A DNA stretch of 64,000 bases from Zingiber officinale (Eukaryota > Streptophyta > Magnoliopsida > Zingiberales > Zingiberaceae). Location of the stretch: positions 52,962,799 through 53,026,798 of the forward strand of contig NC_055992.1 of NCBI RefSeq assembly GCF_018446385.1, in the 5' to 3' direction. Within the stretch, counting starts at the first letter, position 1. The number at the start of each line of letters is the position of its first letter. Below, piece by piece: positions 1 to 12,217 of this stretch. A model generated the notes under the pieces. The model saw nothing but the letters and a program-made list of their open reading frames with translations. It was not told the origin of the DNA and searched no databases. Made by a program: the position numbers and the translations under genes.

Positions 1-1455
1 ATGTGAATGTGAGAGAATGAAAAATTCATTCCCATTCAAAACCAAAAAGGTAACCCCCATTCTCATTAAATGTGGCCATTAAAGAGAATAGATTTGTAAC
101 CCCCAAGAGGTGGCACATGTGATGATGTGGCACATCATCATTAGTTCTCCTAATGCCAAGTCACAAATGATGTGGCATAAAGTCAAGTAAAACTTGACTC
201 TTCCTCTTCCTCTCAAGTCAAGTCAAACTTGACTTAATCTCTTTCATGGTTGATCTAATCCAACCATTTAATTCAAGCCAATTTAATATAATGAATCTAA
301 TTCATTTAATTAAATTGATTCAATGAGTCATAATCTAAATTAAACTCATTGAACACATGAATCAACTTGAGTCCAACTCAATTAGCCTAATTAGGATTAC
401 TCTTAATCCAATTTGATTCATCACATGAATCCAATCCTCTTGGTTCATCATATGAACCTAATCTCCATCCACTTGTTCTTTGTGTGTGACCCAATAAGTT
501 CTTGTAATGTTGGCAATGCCCCTAAACTCATTTAGAAGTATAAGTAATGAGCGGTATCTAGCAATACATCATTACTACCCAAGTTACAAGAATGTTGAGA
601 TCCAACATCACCTTGTGACTACTAATTGTAACTCCTCACAATATATGGCAAGTGTCCTTCTATTCTAGATATCTAGATTGATCAATGTGAGGCATAGACC
701 GTGTCATCCTCTGACCAATCTAAATCTTGAACTCCAAGTAGACTCACTCAATCAAATGAGCTCAATATCTCATATTGACTCATTTGGGCATGGCCATGCA
801 CTTCGTGGTCTCACTCTATTAAGAATATCGATGTCACTCCCGTCATATAGGAGGGATAGATCCCATCTACATCACTCACATCCCTCCGCATAATTTGTTA
901 CATACCCAGTAATCGCCTTTATAGTCCCCCCAGTTACGGGTGACGTTTGACAAAACTAAAGTACATTACTCCTTATGTAGGGAACCATGGTGACTTCAGG
1001 TCTAAGGACTTGTAGTCATACTAATAGCCACATGAGAAAGTATATGACACTCATATAACGATCCATGATACTTTCTCATGGCGGGTCATTCAGTATACAT
1101 TCTCTTATGCATACCCTTGTGTCAACTTGATATCTCTATATCCATGACTTGTGAGATCAAGTCATCGAGTTGACCTACATGCTAGTCTTATTGCATTAAC
1201 ATTGTCCCTGAATGTTAATACTCGACTAGGAATGATTAAGAGTAGTGTTCCCTATATCATCTCACTATCGATTCAACCAATCGATTGATATAGATAAGAG
1301 CCTTCTATTCAAGGACGTTATTATACTTAGTTTATTTGACACCAATACAAGTAAGTATAATAACCAAAAACCAAATGCCTTTATTTACATAGAATATGAT
1401 ACAACAAGTCCATAATACAATCATCAAATGATTGGCACTATGCCTCTAACTAATA
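1..1455 (-). repeat. Copia-A 3' LTR (partial)
   Basis: It is collinear with 7029-8484, differing by scattered substitutions and a few short indels. It begins, on the minus strand, directly after the polypurine tract at 1456-1465. About 500 bp of the LTR, equivalent to 6528-7028, lies outside the window. Open frames inside it (for example 678-893) recur in every LTR copy and look non-coding. Confidence 0.93.
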
Positions 1456-1465
1456 ATCTCCCACT
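1456..1465 (-). other. Polypurine tract of Copia-A
   Basis: The minus strand reads AGTGGGAGAT directly after the RNase H stop codon and directly before the 3' LTR. This is the usual place and composition for the plus-strand primer of copia elements. Confidence 0.85.
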
Positions 1466-1993
1466 AGCACTTGTGCCAATCAGTGTATGCTCTAAGCCCC
1501 AATGACCAAGTGTGACCATCATGCTTCCTTTGTGCCAAAGCCTTGGTCAAGGGATCTGCGATGTTAGCTTCTGTAGGTACTTTGCATATCTTCACATCTC
1601 CTCTCTCGATAATCTCTCGAATGAGATGGAAGCGCCGTAGTATGTGTTTGGTCCGCTGGTGTGAGCGAGCTTCCTTCGCCTGTGCTATAACTCCATTGTT
1701 GTCAGAATAGAGCTCAATAGGGTCAACGATACAAGGAACCGCCCCAAGTTCAATGATGAACTTGCGGATCCAAACTGCCTCCTTTGCGACCTCTGATGCA
1801 GCAATATACATGGCCCCTGTCGTAGAATCAACGACTGTGTCCTGCTTCGAACTCTTCCAGCTCACAGCACCACCATTAATGCAAAACACGAACCCTGACT
1901 GCGATCGATAATCATCCTGATCGGTCTAGAAGCTGGCATCACTATAACCCTTACAGCTAGCTCATCATCGCCTCTATATATCAAGAAATATTC
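1464..1993 (-). pseudogene. Copia-A RNase H domain, frameshifted and active-site damaged
   Basis: From 1889 down, one frame gives a copia RNase H: NGGAVSWKSSKQ, then the DNN motif, then ANIADPLTKAL near the C terminus. In this family the segment after KQDT normally has the form STTEAEY. Here it reads STTGAMY, so both glutamates, including the catalytic one, are missing. The N-terminal part of the domain lies between about 1993 and 1890 in the same frame but contains a TAG, and the upstream RT is in another frame. The protein would have removed RNA from the RNA-DNA hybrid during reverse transcription inside the particle. Confidence 0.85.
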
Positions 1994-3190
1994 TTTAATT
2001 TTTCTTAAGTACTTAAGAATATTCTTGACCGCTATCCAGTGACTTTCACCTGGATCTGACTGGTATCTGCTCGTCATGCTCAAAGCATACGAGACATCAG
2101 GTCGAGTACATAGCATGGCGTACATGATAGATCCTATGGCTGAGGTATAAGGGATCTGATCCATGCGGTCTATCTCCTCTCTAGAAGAGGGACCTTGAGT
2201 CTTCGAAAGACTCACGCCATGTGACATCGGCAGAAATCCCTTCTTGGAGTTCTGCATGGCAAACCGAAGGAGTACCTTGTCAATGTATGTACTCTGACTT
2301 AGGCCAAGCAATCTCTTAGATCTATCTCTATAAATTTGTATTCCTAGAATGCGCGATGCTTCACCTAAGTCCTTCATTGAGAAACATGTCCCTAGCCAAG
2401 TCTTGACAGACTGTAGCAACGGGATGTCTTTCCCAATGAGCAGTATGTCATCCACATACAATATGAGGAAGACAACTATGTCCCCTACAACCTTCTTGTA
2501 GACACAAGGTTCATCTTCATTCTTGATGAAACCAAACTGTTTAATTGCATCATCGAATCGAAGATTCCAGCTCCGAGAAGCTTGCTTTAGTCCATAAATG
2601 GACCTATGCAGCTTGCATACTTTGCTAGTATGCTTTGGATCTACAAAACCCTCAGGTTGTGTCATGTACACATCCTCAAGTAGGTTTCCATTCAGAAACG
2701 TGGTTTTGACATCCATCTGCCAGATCTCGTAATCGTGGTAAGCTACAATAGCAAGCATGATCTGAATGGACTTAAACATTGCTACTGGTGAAAAGGTTTC
2801 ATCATAGTCAATACCATGAATCTGCTTGAAACCTTTAGCTACCAAACGACCCTTATAGATAAGTCCATCCATGTTAGTCTTTCTCTTAAAGACCCACTTA
2901 CACCCTATGGGTTTTACCCCTTCAGGTGGATCAACCAAAGTCCATACTTGGTTGGTGTACATGGATTCCATTTCGGATATCAAGGCTTCTAGCCATTTCT
3001 CAGAATCTGGTGTAATCACAGCTTCCTGATAGGTGGTAGGCTCATCCTCTATGAGCACAACGTCATCATGGTCAGACAAGAGAGATGAGTATCTCTCAGG
3101 CTGACGACGTACCCTATCAGACCTGCGAAGAGGTATGTCTACTTGAACTGGTTGTTGTTCCTCAACTCTTTGTGAAACAACATCATCCAC
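1862..3190 (-). pseudogene. Copia-A reverse transcriptase segment
   Basis: The 442-residue frame holds a copia RT (RVT_2). It has the entry motif ISEMESMYTNQVW near residue 72, QMDVKTTFLNG with the first catalytic Asp near 160, YGLKQASRSW near 199 and YVDD with the catalytic Asp pair near 247. The catalytic residues are present. Upstream (residues 1-50) is the usual variable linker to integrase. The frame is the same as that of gag-integrase but is cut off by a TAA at 3197-3199. It runs out of frame near residue 410, where RNase H should start. Confidence 0.92.
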
Positions 3191-3196
3191 AACACT

Positions 3197-3484
3197 TTAT
3201 GGTTCCAGTTCAACTTCTATCGAGGCTTCAGTGCTAGGTTCCGCATCTTGAACTTCTCCAAGATCGAATGTACTCCCACTAGTCTTTCTAGAAACAAAGT
3301 CCCTTTCTAGAAAGACTCCAGTCTTTGCCACAACTATCTTGTGCTGACTGGGAATGTATAAGTAATATCCCTTATTTTCCTTGGGATATCCTATAAAGTA
3401 GCACTTGTCGGATTTGGGTCCTAATTTATCTGAGACTTGACATCTAACGTAGGCCTCACATCCCCAAATCCTCATGAAAGACAT
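3197..3484 (-). pseudogene. Copia-A integrase C-terminal segment
   Basis: The sequence MSFMRIWGCEAYVR, then DKLGPKSDKCYFIGYP, is the conserved C-terminal part of copia integrase that precedes RT. It is in the same frame as 3503-4996 and separated from it by one TAG at 3503-3505. A TAA at 3197-3199 ends it before RT. Apart from these two stops, gag through RT remains one reading frame, as expected for a copia polyprotein. Confidence 0.88.
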
Positions 3485-3502
3485 TTGGAAATCTCTCCCA
3501 GT

Positions 3503-4996
3503 CTATATCCTATATGGTGTATTTATCATGGCCTTGGATAGAACTCGGTTGAGTATAAAAGCTGTCGTGTCTAGAGCATAGCCCCAAAGGAATGTCGGAA
3601 GATCTGTGTGACTCATCATAGACCGTACCATATCTAATAAGGTACGATTCCTCCTTTCGGATACACCATTCCACTGTGGTGTTCCAGGAGGTGTTTGTCG
3701 GGATAGAATCCCACACTCAGCTAGATATTCACGATACCCAAGGCTAAGGTATTCTCCACCTCGATCTGATCGAAGTATCTTAATACTCTTGCCAAGCTGG
3801 TTCTGTACTTTATTCTTGAATTCTTTGAACTTTTCAAAGGATTCAGACTTATGTGTCATCAAGTACACATAACCATATCTACTGAAGTCATTAGTAAATG
3901 TGATGAAGTACCTATAACCGCCTCTAGCCGCGACATTGAAAGGGCCACATACATCACTATGTATAAGTCCTAACAAATTAGTCGCTCTTTCGCTGTGCCC
4001 ACTAAAGGGTGTCTTGGTCATCTTGCCTAGTAGGCATGACTCGCACGTCGCATAAGATTTAAAATCAAATGAGTCCAGCAAACCATCCTTATGGAGCTGG
4101 GATAAGCGCTTGTCATTTATATAACCTAAGCGACAGTGCCAGAGATAGGTTTGGTTTAGGTCATTTGACTTGAACCTCTTGGTATTTATGTTATAAATAG
4201 GGCTTTCAAGATCTAGAATATAGAGTCCATTTATCAGAGGTGCACTACAATAGAACATATCGTTTAAATAGATGGAACAACATTTGTTCTTTATTGTAAA
4301 CGAGAAACCTTTCTTGTCCAAATAAGAAACTGATATATTGTTCTTAGTTAATGCAGGCACATAACAACAATCATCTAATTCTAGTATAAGTCTAGAGGGC
4401 AGAGATAAATGATAAGTTCCTACAGCAACAGCAGCAACCCGTGCTCCATTGCCTACTCGTAGGTCTATCTCACCCTTCGTCAATGCCCTGCTATTTCTCA
4501 GCGCTTGTACATTAGTACAAATGTGTGAAGCACATCCGGTATCTAATACCCATGATGAAGAAATAGAGAGGTTGACTTCTATAACGTGTATACCTGAAGT
4601 AGAAATCTTATTTCTCTTCTTCTTAAGATCTTCCAGGTATTCTTTGGAGTTCCTCTTCCAATGCCTTGCTTGTCCTTGATATAGGTGACAAAGATGTTTA
4701 ACCATATCATAAGCACTCATCAACTCATGTTGCTTCTGAAGCTCAGAGTTCATGGTCGCGAGCATAAGACAGAACACATCTAATGCGTCATCTTGATGTT
4801 TCTTATAAGCATCTTTGTCAGCTCGCGTGGCAGTGGTAGGAGGTGTCTCCGGAATGGGCTGCTCCAGAACGTACAGTTTACGTTCCTGAGTGAGAACTAT
4901 TCTCAGATTCCTGTACCAGTCCAGGAAATTTGCTCCGTTGAGCTTGTCCTTCTTAAGGACAGAACGCAGAGAAAAGATGTTCGTGTTTGACGTCAT
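3503..4996 (-). pseudogene. Copia-A gag-protease-integrase with internal gag deletion
   Basis: The 497 residues begin at an ATG about 1.5 kb after the primer site. Residues 1-112 are the N-terminal gag region. At residue 112 (QARH then WKRN) the frame passes straight to what is normally the tail of the CCHC zinc knuckle, so most of gag and the first knuckle ligands are missing. The protease motif DTGCASHI starts at 152. The integrase HHCC region starts at H287, but the second His position is Tyr (Y292). The integrase acidic triad is present at D348, D411 and E447. The frame ends in TAG where the family has a Trp. The product could not form a normal capsid. Confidence 0.9.
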
Positions 4997-6513
4997 GACA
5001 ATTCTACAACAGAAAAATGATGCTTTTTAAATCATTTAATTAGGTCTTTAACTATATGATGCTCCCACTGAATTCTATAATTCATGTGGGACAAGATCCA
5101 CATCATACTAACCCTTGAGTTAGCTTTGGCTAATACGCCCAAGATTTAGTATGATCGGTAGGTAACGATTTACCAATTACATCTCCATGCAACTCTTGTT
5201 TATAGGATTATTATCGGCAATTATATTAAAACTTGAGTTAGCTTTGGGTAATACGTCCAAGAATTAATATAAATGGGATCTATGTCCTATCTTTCCAACC
5301 GTTGGAAGAATGCCTATAGTTGTACTCGATCCAATTAAGTTAATTAGTTACTCAATATAATTGAGTTGTACTCACCCATGCATTGATAGGCAGGACCAAG
5401 ATTGTCCCTCCGTACCCTACCAAGATAATATGTGTTGCTCTACTTTGGCGGATTCAACAACAACATGTGATCGAGGTAGTAGTAGGTATCACGGCACGGT
5501 AGGCATTTTGAGTTGTCGTGATTTAGATCTAGCTAAATGTCAATGTTGTATCATATACTCAATATAGATCTAATCTAATCGATAGGATGCATCTTGTACA
5601 CGATGTAGATCTAATCTAATCGTAAGGGTGCATCTTGTGCACGATTTAGATCTAATCTAATCGTTAGGCACTAATTAATTACTATTTTACTAGCATGCAT
5701 CACATACACACATAAGCAATTAATTAAATAATTTTGTGATTATATCATGGCCCTACTACGATCTTCTCAAGCCAATGAGAAGATCGGATGGTCAACCTAA
5801 GGTCAACAGCTTCTCAAGCGTCTTCCTTTTGACCACCTTGTGTTGCTCGTGCCTTCCTCGTAACTCCGTCTTGAGTGGGCCTAAAACCGCTTCAAAATTT
5901 ACATTACATTTTGAAACTCGAGTTATATTCGAGTCTGAATCTAATTTACAACCAGAATATAAATAGGGAGGCACGACGCGCAGGTCGCGTATCAAATACA
6001 GCACATACAAACACATGACGCCACGCAGGCCGTATTATAAATTACAACACAAATCCAATCATATTGGGTCTTTTTGGGCCATGACTATCACAAAAATAAT
6101 ATATAATTCTAAATTATATATTTTTCATATTTTCTGTAATTTTTCATAATTTTTACAATTTTATGAGTAAATTTTTCCCGGCGATCCCGATTAGCGATTT
6201 CGGGCGCAATCGCGGAGCAAATCCCCTTGCGGGGTTAGGGGCAGTACCCCTACCTACGATCTAACCATCGCGAGTTGCTACAAAGCGATCCTACAGCACC
6301 TTAGCCAGCTGTCCCAAAAGGTTTTGGGTCGAAACATTACCGTTACGGAAAAATCTTCTCGGTAGTCGAAGCCTACAAGTGTCTAAACACTCGTGCTCTG
6401 CTTCTACGAGAAAAATATCCTTTAAAACTATAAAATTCATGAAATTACAGAAATTCATAGATACTATATTTTTCATAAAAATACAAAATAAATTCGTACA
6501 TGTCTTCGCACGT
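4997..6513 (-). other. Copia-A leader between primer site and gag
   Basis: This region is non-coding and closely matched by 43189-44827. A segment containing GAGTTAGCTTTGG occurs twice (about 5109-5150 and 5228-5270). A roughly 42-bp unit with TAGATCTAATCTAATCG and GTGCAC repeats about three times at 5560-5665. Near 6180-6290 is a GC-richer stretch around a CCTTGCGGGG motif, which appears twice in the related copy at 44300-44600. I see no reading frame worth calling. Confidence 0.8.
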
Positions 6514-6526
6514 GGCTCTGATACCA
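6514..6526 (-). other. Primer-binding site of Copia-A
   Basis: The minus strand reads TGGTATCAGAGCC, complementary to the 3' end of plant initiator tRNA-Met. It lies one base inside the 5' LTR edge, the standard minus-strand primer position in plant copia elements. Confidence 0.93.
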
Positions 6527-6527
6527 C

Positions 6528-8484
6528 TTTTGGATTTTTCGGACGACGAAAACAACTTTTTCGCGTCGCGGAAACCCTGAAACTCCCTAGCCAACGAATC
6601 CGTGCAAAGAAATTTTTTTTGAAAAATATACGAGTACGAGTTTACCTAGATCTACACTTAGATCTACAAGGGAAAAGGTTATACCTTTGAAGCGAAGCCC
6701 TTCGCGTTCTCGCTCGTCCAACGGCTTGCTGGATCTCGAAGTTGTCAACGTAGACAACTCTCTAGAAGTATCCACATGAACAAGATGTGTTCTCTAACAC
6801 ACAAGGATGGAGAAGAGAACACCACAAGTGTGCTAGCACTTCTTGATGCTCTCGGATGAGATTGGAAGAATAAGAACGGAAAAGAAGAGAACACACTCCT
6901 CTAAAAATCTCTATGTGACTTTCACTAACCTTTCTTCTTGGATTAGACTCACTCTCCTTTCTTCTCCCTTGCTTGAAACCCACGACCAAGAGAGGAGAAG
7001 GAGCAAAAAGAGAGCTTGAGGAAGAAGATGATGTGAATGTGAGTGAATGAAAAATTCATTCTCATTCAAAACCAAAAAGGTAACCCCCATTCTAATTAAA
7101 TGTGGCCATTAAAGAGAATAGATTTGTAACCCCCAAGAGGTGGCACATGTGATGATGTGGCACATCATCATTAGTTCTCCTAATGCCAAGTCACAAATGA
7201 TGTGGCATAAAGTCAAGTAAAACTTGACTCTTCCTCTTCCTCTCAAGTCAAGTCAAATTGACTTAATCTCTTTCATGGTTGATCTAATCCAACCATTTAA
7301 TTCAAGCCTATTTAATATAATGAATCTAATTAATTTAATTAAATTGATTCAATGAGTCATAATCTAAATTAGACTCATTGAACACATGAATCAACTTGAA
7401 TCCAACTCAATTAGCCCAATTAGGATTACTCTTAATCCAATTTGATTCATCACATGAATCTAATCCTCTTGGTTCATCATATGAACCTAATCTCCATCCA
7501 CTTGTTCGTTGTGTGTGACCTAATAGGTTCTTGTAATGTTGGCAATGCCCCTAAACTCATTTAGAAGTATAAGTAATGAGCGGTATCTAGCAATACATCA
7601 TTACTACGCAAGTTACAAGAATGATGAGATCCAACATCACCTTGTGACTACTAATTGTGACTCCTCACAATATATGACAAGTGTCCTTGTATCCTAGACA
7701 TCTAGATTGATCAATGTGAGGCATAGACCGTGTCATCCTCTGACCAATCTAAATCTTGAACTCCAAGTAGACTCACTCAATCAAATGAGCTCAATATCTC
7801 ATATTTCCTCATTTGGGCATGGCCATGCACTTCGTAGTCTCACTCTATCAAGAATATCGATGTCACTCCCATCATATAGGAGGGATAGATCCCATCTACA
7901 TCACTCACATCCCTCCATATAATTTGTTACATACCCAGTAATCGCCTTTATAGTCCATCCAATTACGGGTGACGTTTGACGAAACTAAAGTACATAACTC
8001 CTTATGTAGGGAACCATGGTGACTTCAAGTCTAAGGACTAGTAGTCATACTAATAACCACATGAGAAAGTATATGACACTCATATAACGATCCATGTTAC
8101 TTTCTCATGGCGGGTCATTCAGTATACATTCTCTAATGCATACCCATGTGTCAACTTGATATCTTTATATCCATGACTTATGAGATCAAGTCATCGAGTT
8201 GACCTACATGCTAGTCTTATTGCATTAACATTGTCCCTGAATGTTAATACTCGACTAGGAATGATTAAGAGTAGTGTTCCCTATATCATCTCACTATCGA
8301 TTCAACCAATCGATTGATATAGGTAAGAACCTTCTACTCAAGGACGTTATTATACTTAGTTTATTTGGCACTAATACAAGTAAGTATAATAACCGAAAAC
8401 CAAATTTCTTTATTTATATAGAATATGATACAACAAGTCCATAATACAATCATCAATTGATTGGCTCTAGGGCTCTAACTAATA
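6528..8484 (-). repeat. Copia-A 5' LTR
   Basis: This is a 1957-bp LTR bounded by the primer site on one side and by the broken Copia-B1 RT on the other. It matches the 3' LTR at 1-1455 and the family LTR at 44842-46672. It contains inverted AAGTCAAGT/ACTTGACTT blocks near 7210-7260. Its outer base is T but the following bases are ATTAG rather than GTTAG, so the canonical TG end is mutated in both LTRs of this copy. Confidence 0.92.
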
Positions 8485-8744
8485 GCAACAAGCCTTGCTT
8501 TGAAGGTTTCTACCTTCTCATCTGTCCCTCTTTTCCTTTTATAGATCCACTTGCATCCAATGGCTTTTACATCATCAGGTGGTTCTACAAGCTCCCAGAC
8601 GTTACTAGAATACATAGATTCTATTTCGGAATTCATTGCCTTTTGCCAAGATACTGCATCTATATCTTGGAGTGCTTCATCATATGTCCGGGGATTTGGT
8701 TCATGTTTGCCTGGGATCAAGTCCGAAGACTCACCCAAAAACAT
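8485..8744 (-). pseudogene. Copia-B1 RT, N-terminal part only
   Basis: The translation contains SWQKAMNSEIESMYSSNVWELV and GCKWIYKRKRG, the start of a copia RT, and stops at ARLVA where Copia-A begins. The catalytic YVDD part is not in the window. It is in frame with integrase (8757-9845) but separated from it by one TAG at 8757-8759. Confidence 0.9.
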
Positions 8745-8756
8745 AAATCTCTCGGG

Positions 8757-9845
8757 CTACCTTACAACCCTCCCACTATGACGAGGCACCATCTGTGGTT
8801 GTGTATCATGTGTGACACGTGTTGCAGTCTCTTGTGGTACTTTATCTTGTACTGTTGGTACTGAAGTAGACGTGTCCTCTCTAAGTTCTTCTAGAATAAT
8901 TTTACTACTGGGCTTGTGATCCATTATATAATCTTCTTCTAAAAACTGGGCATTGGGGCTAACAATGACCTTCTGGTCTTTAAGACTATAAAATAAACCG
9001 CCTTTCATTCCTCTGGGATACCCCACAAACATACGAACTTCTGTAGGAGATTCTAACTTATCAGCATCTTGTTTCAGCACATGTGCAGGACTACCCCAAA
9101 TCCGAATATGTCTTAGACTGGGCTTCCGCCAATTCCATAATTCTATGGGTGTAGAAGATACTGATTTAGAAGGTACTAAGTTCAGAATGTGCGCTGCTGT
9201 TTCCAGAGCGTATCCCCAAAACGAATTTGGTAATTCTGAATAACTCATCATCGATCTAACCATCTCCATAAGAGTCCTATTCCTTCGTTCTACCACACCA
9301 TTCTGTTGGGGTGTACCAGGTGTGGATAATTGGGATTGAATCCCGACCTCTGATAAGTAATTCCTAAACTCTCCTAAGAGGTATTCGCCACCACGATCAG
9401 ACCGTAGTGTCTTGATACTTTTACCTAGACGTTTCTCCACATCAGCCTTGTACTCTTTGAACTTATCAAAGCACTCAGACTTGTGGTGCATTAGGTAAAT
9501 GTATCCATATCTTGAATAATCGTCTATAAAAGAGACAAAATATTCAAAGCCACCTCTAGTCTGGATAGACATAGGACCACACAAATCAGAATGAACCAAT
9601 TCTAACGCTTCTTTGACTCTATACCCCTTGGCCTTAAAAGGTCTCTTGGTCATCTTACGTTCCAAGCAGGATTCACACCTTGGAAAGTTTTCCAACTCTA
9701 ATGGACCCAAGAGTCCATCGGCTACAAGCCTTTTAATCCTACTTAAGTTAATATGACCAAGCCTTAGATGCCAAAGATGTGTTTGGTTCATTTCTGAATG
9801 ATTTTTTCTCTTATTAGAGTTAGAAGATGTGTTATTAATTTCCAT
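8757..9845 (-). pseudogene. Copia-B1 integrase
   Basis: The frame carries a complete copia integrase. It has an intact HHCC zinc site (WHLRLGHIN, then CESCLERK), then HSDLCGP, SDRGGEYL and NGVVERRNRTL, giving the three acidic residues. The C-terminal IRIWGSPAHV and VGYPRGMKGG blocks and a charged linker follow. This is the best preserved domain in the window. A TAA upstream at 9849-9851 and a TAG downstream at 8757-8759 interrupt the polyprotein. The ATG at 9845 is not a natural start. Confidence 0.92.
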
Positions 9846-9848
9846 ATT

Positions 9849-10112
9849 TTACTTTGTGGGAGAAATTGGATTTAAAGTATATAAATTGCCAACTAATGCA
9901 CCAGAACAGATAATCACTTTATTTCTCTTTATAACCACATTGTTACTAAAGGAAACTGAATATCCATCCAAATACAATTTAGAAACTGAAATTAAATTCT
10001 TTCTAAAACTGGGTACATAAAGACAATTCCTTAAAACCAATTTCCTATTCCTATCAAATGATAAGTAGATGTCTCCCACTGCAACAACCGCCACCTTAGT
10101 AGCATTGCCCAT
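9849..10112 (-). pseudogene. Copia-B1 protease C-terminal part
   Basis: MGNATKVAVVAVGDIYL, then LRNCLYVPSFRKNLISVSKL, is the C-terminal half of a copia aspartic protease. The active-site half is in another frame upstream (10121-10681). The frame is continuous with integrase except for the TAA at 9849-9851. Confidence 0.88.
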
Positions 10113-10120
10113 GTAGACAG

Positions 10121-10681
10121 TTATCTCTCTATCAAATAGTCGTCGGGTTTCCTGGAATCAGTGGCTCCCGTATCTACACACCAGGTGCTGGTAGATAACA
10201 CCGCTAAACTTGTTTCAACTACTAGAGTATGAGATATACCTTTATTGTTCTGTTTCCTACGAGGACAGTCCTCCTTCCAATGTCCAGTCTGCTTGCAAAT
10301 AAAGCACTTGCCCTTTGGCTTCTTTATTCCAGCTTTTTGTCCTGCACCTTGAGGTTTATTCACCTTCTTTACAGAGTCATTTTGTTTCTTCTTCTTCTTG
10401 CCGTTTGGCTTAGAAGTAGAACCATTTTCAGCATAGTAAATTTGAGAATGTTGACGAAACAACCCTTCGGCTGCCTGTAGTTCTGTCAGAAGTTCCACAA
10501 ATGAATACATCCTTTTATTCATATTATAGTTCAGGCGAAAATGCTCAAAACTTCTGGGCAGCATTTGGAGGATGATATCGACCTGGGTTTCCCCATCAAT
10601 TTCCCCTCCAAGAACTTGTATTTCGTTTAAGTAAGCCATCATCTTGAGAATATGATCCCTCACGGGAGTCCCCTCAGTCAT
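10121..10681 (-). pseudogene. Copia-B1 gag C-terminal part, zinc knuckle and start of protease
   Basis: The frame opens with the gag segment MTEGTPVRDHILKMMAYLNE. After a Lys-rich stretch there is an intact CCHC zinc knuckle, CFICKQTGHWKEDC. It ends with the protease active site DTGATD. Directly after this Asp the family sequence is broken: a short stretch is deleted and the frame changes, so the protease cannot be made. The gag upstream is in a third frame. Confidence 0.9.
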
Positions 10682-11028
10682 GGTGGCTCCTCTTGCCTAG
10701 CAGCCCGATTCTGATGTCCGAAGAGTTCCTTGAGATTGTTCATTATATCATAGGCTGTTGGTAAGTCCTGATGCTGATGTTGCAATACATTTGACATCGA
10801 AGCCAAGATGTAACACCGTGCCATCTCATTAGCTTTTACCCATTTACTATGATGCTGAATCTCCTCTGGGGTAGAATCATTGCTAGGTGTTTCTGGGCAT
10901 TCCTCTGACAGTACAAACTTATAGCCCTTAGCAGTTAAAATAATGTCCAGGTTTCTTTTCCAATCTATATAGTTGGGACCAGTAAGTCTGTTTTCTTTTA
11001 GAATAATGGCCAGTGGGTTGAAAGTCAT
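10678..11028 (-). pseudogene. Copia-B1 gag N-terminal part
   Basis: From the ATG at 11028 the frame reads MTFNPLAIILKENRLTGPNY, then LGAG-like DWKRNLDIILTAKGYK and the UBN2-type core to FGHQNRAARQE. A small deletion then changes the frame into 10121-10681. An upstream in-frame ATG at 11091 exists, but the conserved gag similarity begins at 11028, so I prefer that start. The role would be the nucleocapsid coat. Confidence 0.85.
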
Positions 11029-12203
11029 CCTAAGAATCACAAAATAAATTTGGGTCAGAACTCTAAATTTAGAATAATATTGATTCCTCAAACAATACTA
11101 TTTTAAATTAACCAACACCTTAAAACACCGTGAGTTTGGTATGCCACGATAGTGTGGACGTATACAAATTCAACATTTGTAAAAGGAGGGTTTATCCCAT
11201 TAATTTTATTATCTTGTCAACCTAACTTTTTGACAAATAAAATTAATAGTTGGTTTCCTTCGGTCACATAAATAATAGCAGTGACTCCGATGGGGAGGAT
11301 ACTATTAGACGTGCCTAAGTGTATACCATTACTTGACACTAAGCCCATTAATAAGATTGTGCCCCTTTCGATGGGAAAGATCACATGCTCTTAATTAATT
11401 TCCTATAGTCATCCGAAATGGAAGTTTGGTCTAGTGATCCGCAAACAAACTCATCCGATATGGAGGAAGGCACTCAGATCCAACGTGCAAGTTTGTTTGC
11501 ATCACTTACAAACCAGTAATGGAGACGGTGGAATTCACTAAAATAAATTCCTCTCCCACTTAGTTATTTAAAGAGGAATTTTGATGATGCTAGCCTACTA
11601 AACATGTACACTAACATTCACACACAACACAATACAAAAGCAATAAATAGAAAAACTAATTTTCAACTATTATGGATTTTATCTATTGTTGTCCTCCGTG
11701 TGTCGTCATCCCTAGCTGCTGCCATCTTTGGACACCACCACTGGGTCTAGTTGTCGCATCCATCTTGCTCCTTGTTCCGCTGCGCCACTCTGATCCTCAA
11801 AAGGTTCCACGCCTAGCAAGATTCGATCCGCGACATAAATAGAATTTTACTTTTTTCGATCCTATATTCCTCGAAGGAATGTACATGTAAACTAGATCGA
11901 ACATAAAATAAAATTACATCCATCGATCCTATATTCCATAAAAGAAATGTACATGCATCTAGATCAAAAAATAAAATTCTAATAAAACTAAATACAGCCC
12001 TGTTGTATTTTATAATACAATCATGCACACATAATAAATGCCCTTGACATGTCCAAGGGTCCAATCACACGCATAATAACTATAAGCCATAATAGTTGGA
12101 TCCTGCATCCACAAAGTTAGCACATCCTACTATTAACCTGCCTAAATTATGTATGACATGTGCATAATTAAACTAATACCAAATACACAGAGGCAAAACC
12201 CTA
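11029..12203 (-). other. Copia-B1 leader
   Basis: This is a non-coding leader between gag and the primer site, matched by 40861-42044 in Copia-B2. It carries one copy of a segment (about 11120-11200) that is triplicated in Copia-B2. No convincing gene is seen. Confidence 0.8.
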
Positions 12204-12216
12204 GCTCTGATACCAA
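12204..12216 (-). other. Primer-binding site of Copia-B1
   Basis: The minus strand reads TTGGTATCAGAGC, complementary to initiator tRNA-Met. It is one base away from the LTR end at 12218. Confidence 0.92.
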
Positions 12217-12217
12217 T

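Larger units (their letters stand above)
1..8484 (-). mobile_element. Copia-A, nearly complete Ty1/copia retrotransposon
   Basis: Read on the minus strand the order is 5' LTR (8484-6528), primer site, about 1.5 kb leader, gag-protease-integrase-RT-RNase H (4996-1464), polypurine tract, and a 3' LTR that leaves the window at base 1. This is the normal copia order (integrase before RT). The two LTRs align from base 1/about 7029 to 1455/8484. The element interrupts the RT of Copia-B1 at 8484/8485, so it is younger than that element. All coding parts carry stops, deletions or frameshifts, so this copy is dead. The second TSD lies outside the window. Confidence 0.93.

Noticed and set aside
678..893. 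Open frame MINVRHRPCHPLTN, recurring at 7707 and 45893
   Set aside because: It recurs only because it lies in the Copia-A LTR. There is no start context, domain or codon-level conservation beyond the DNA repeat.
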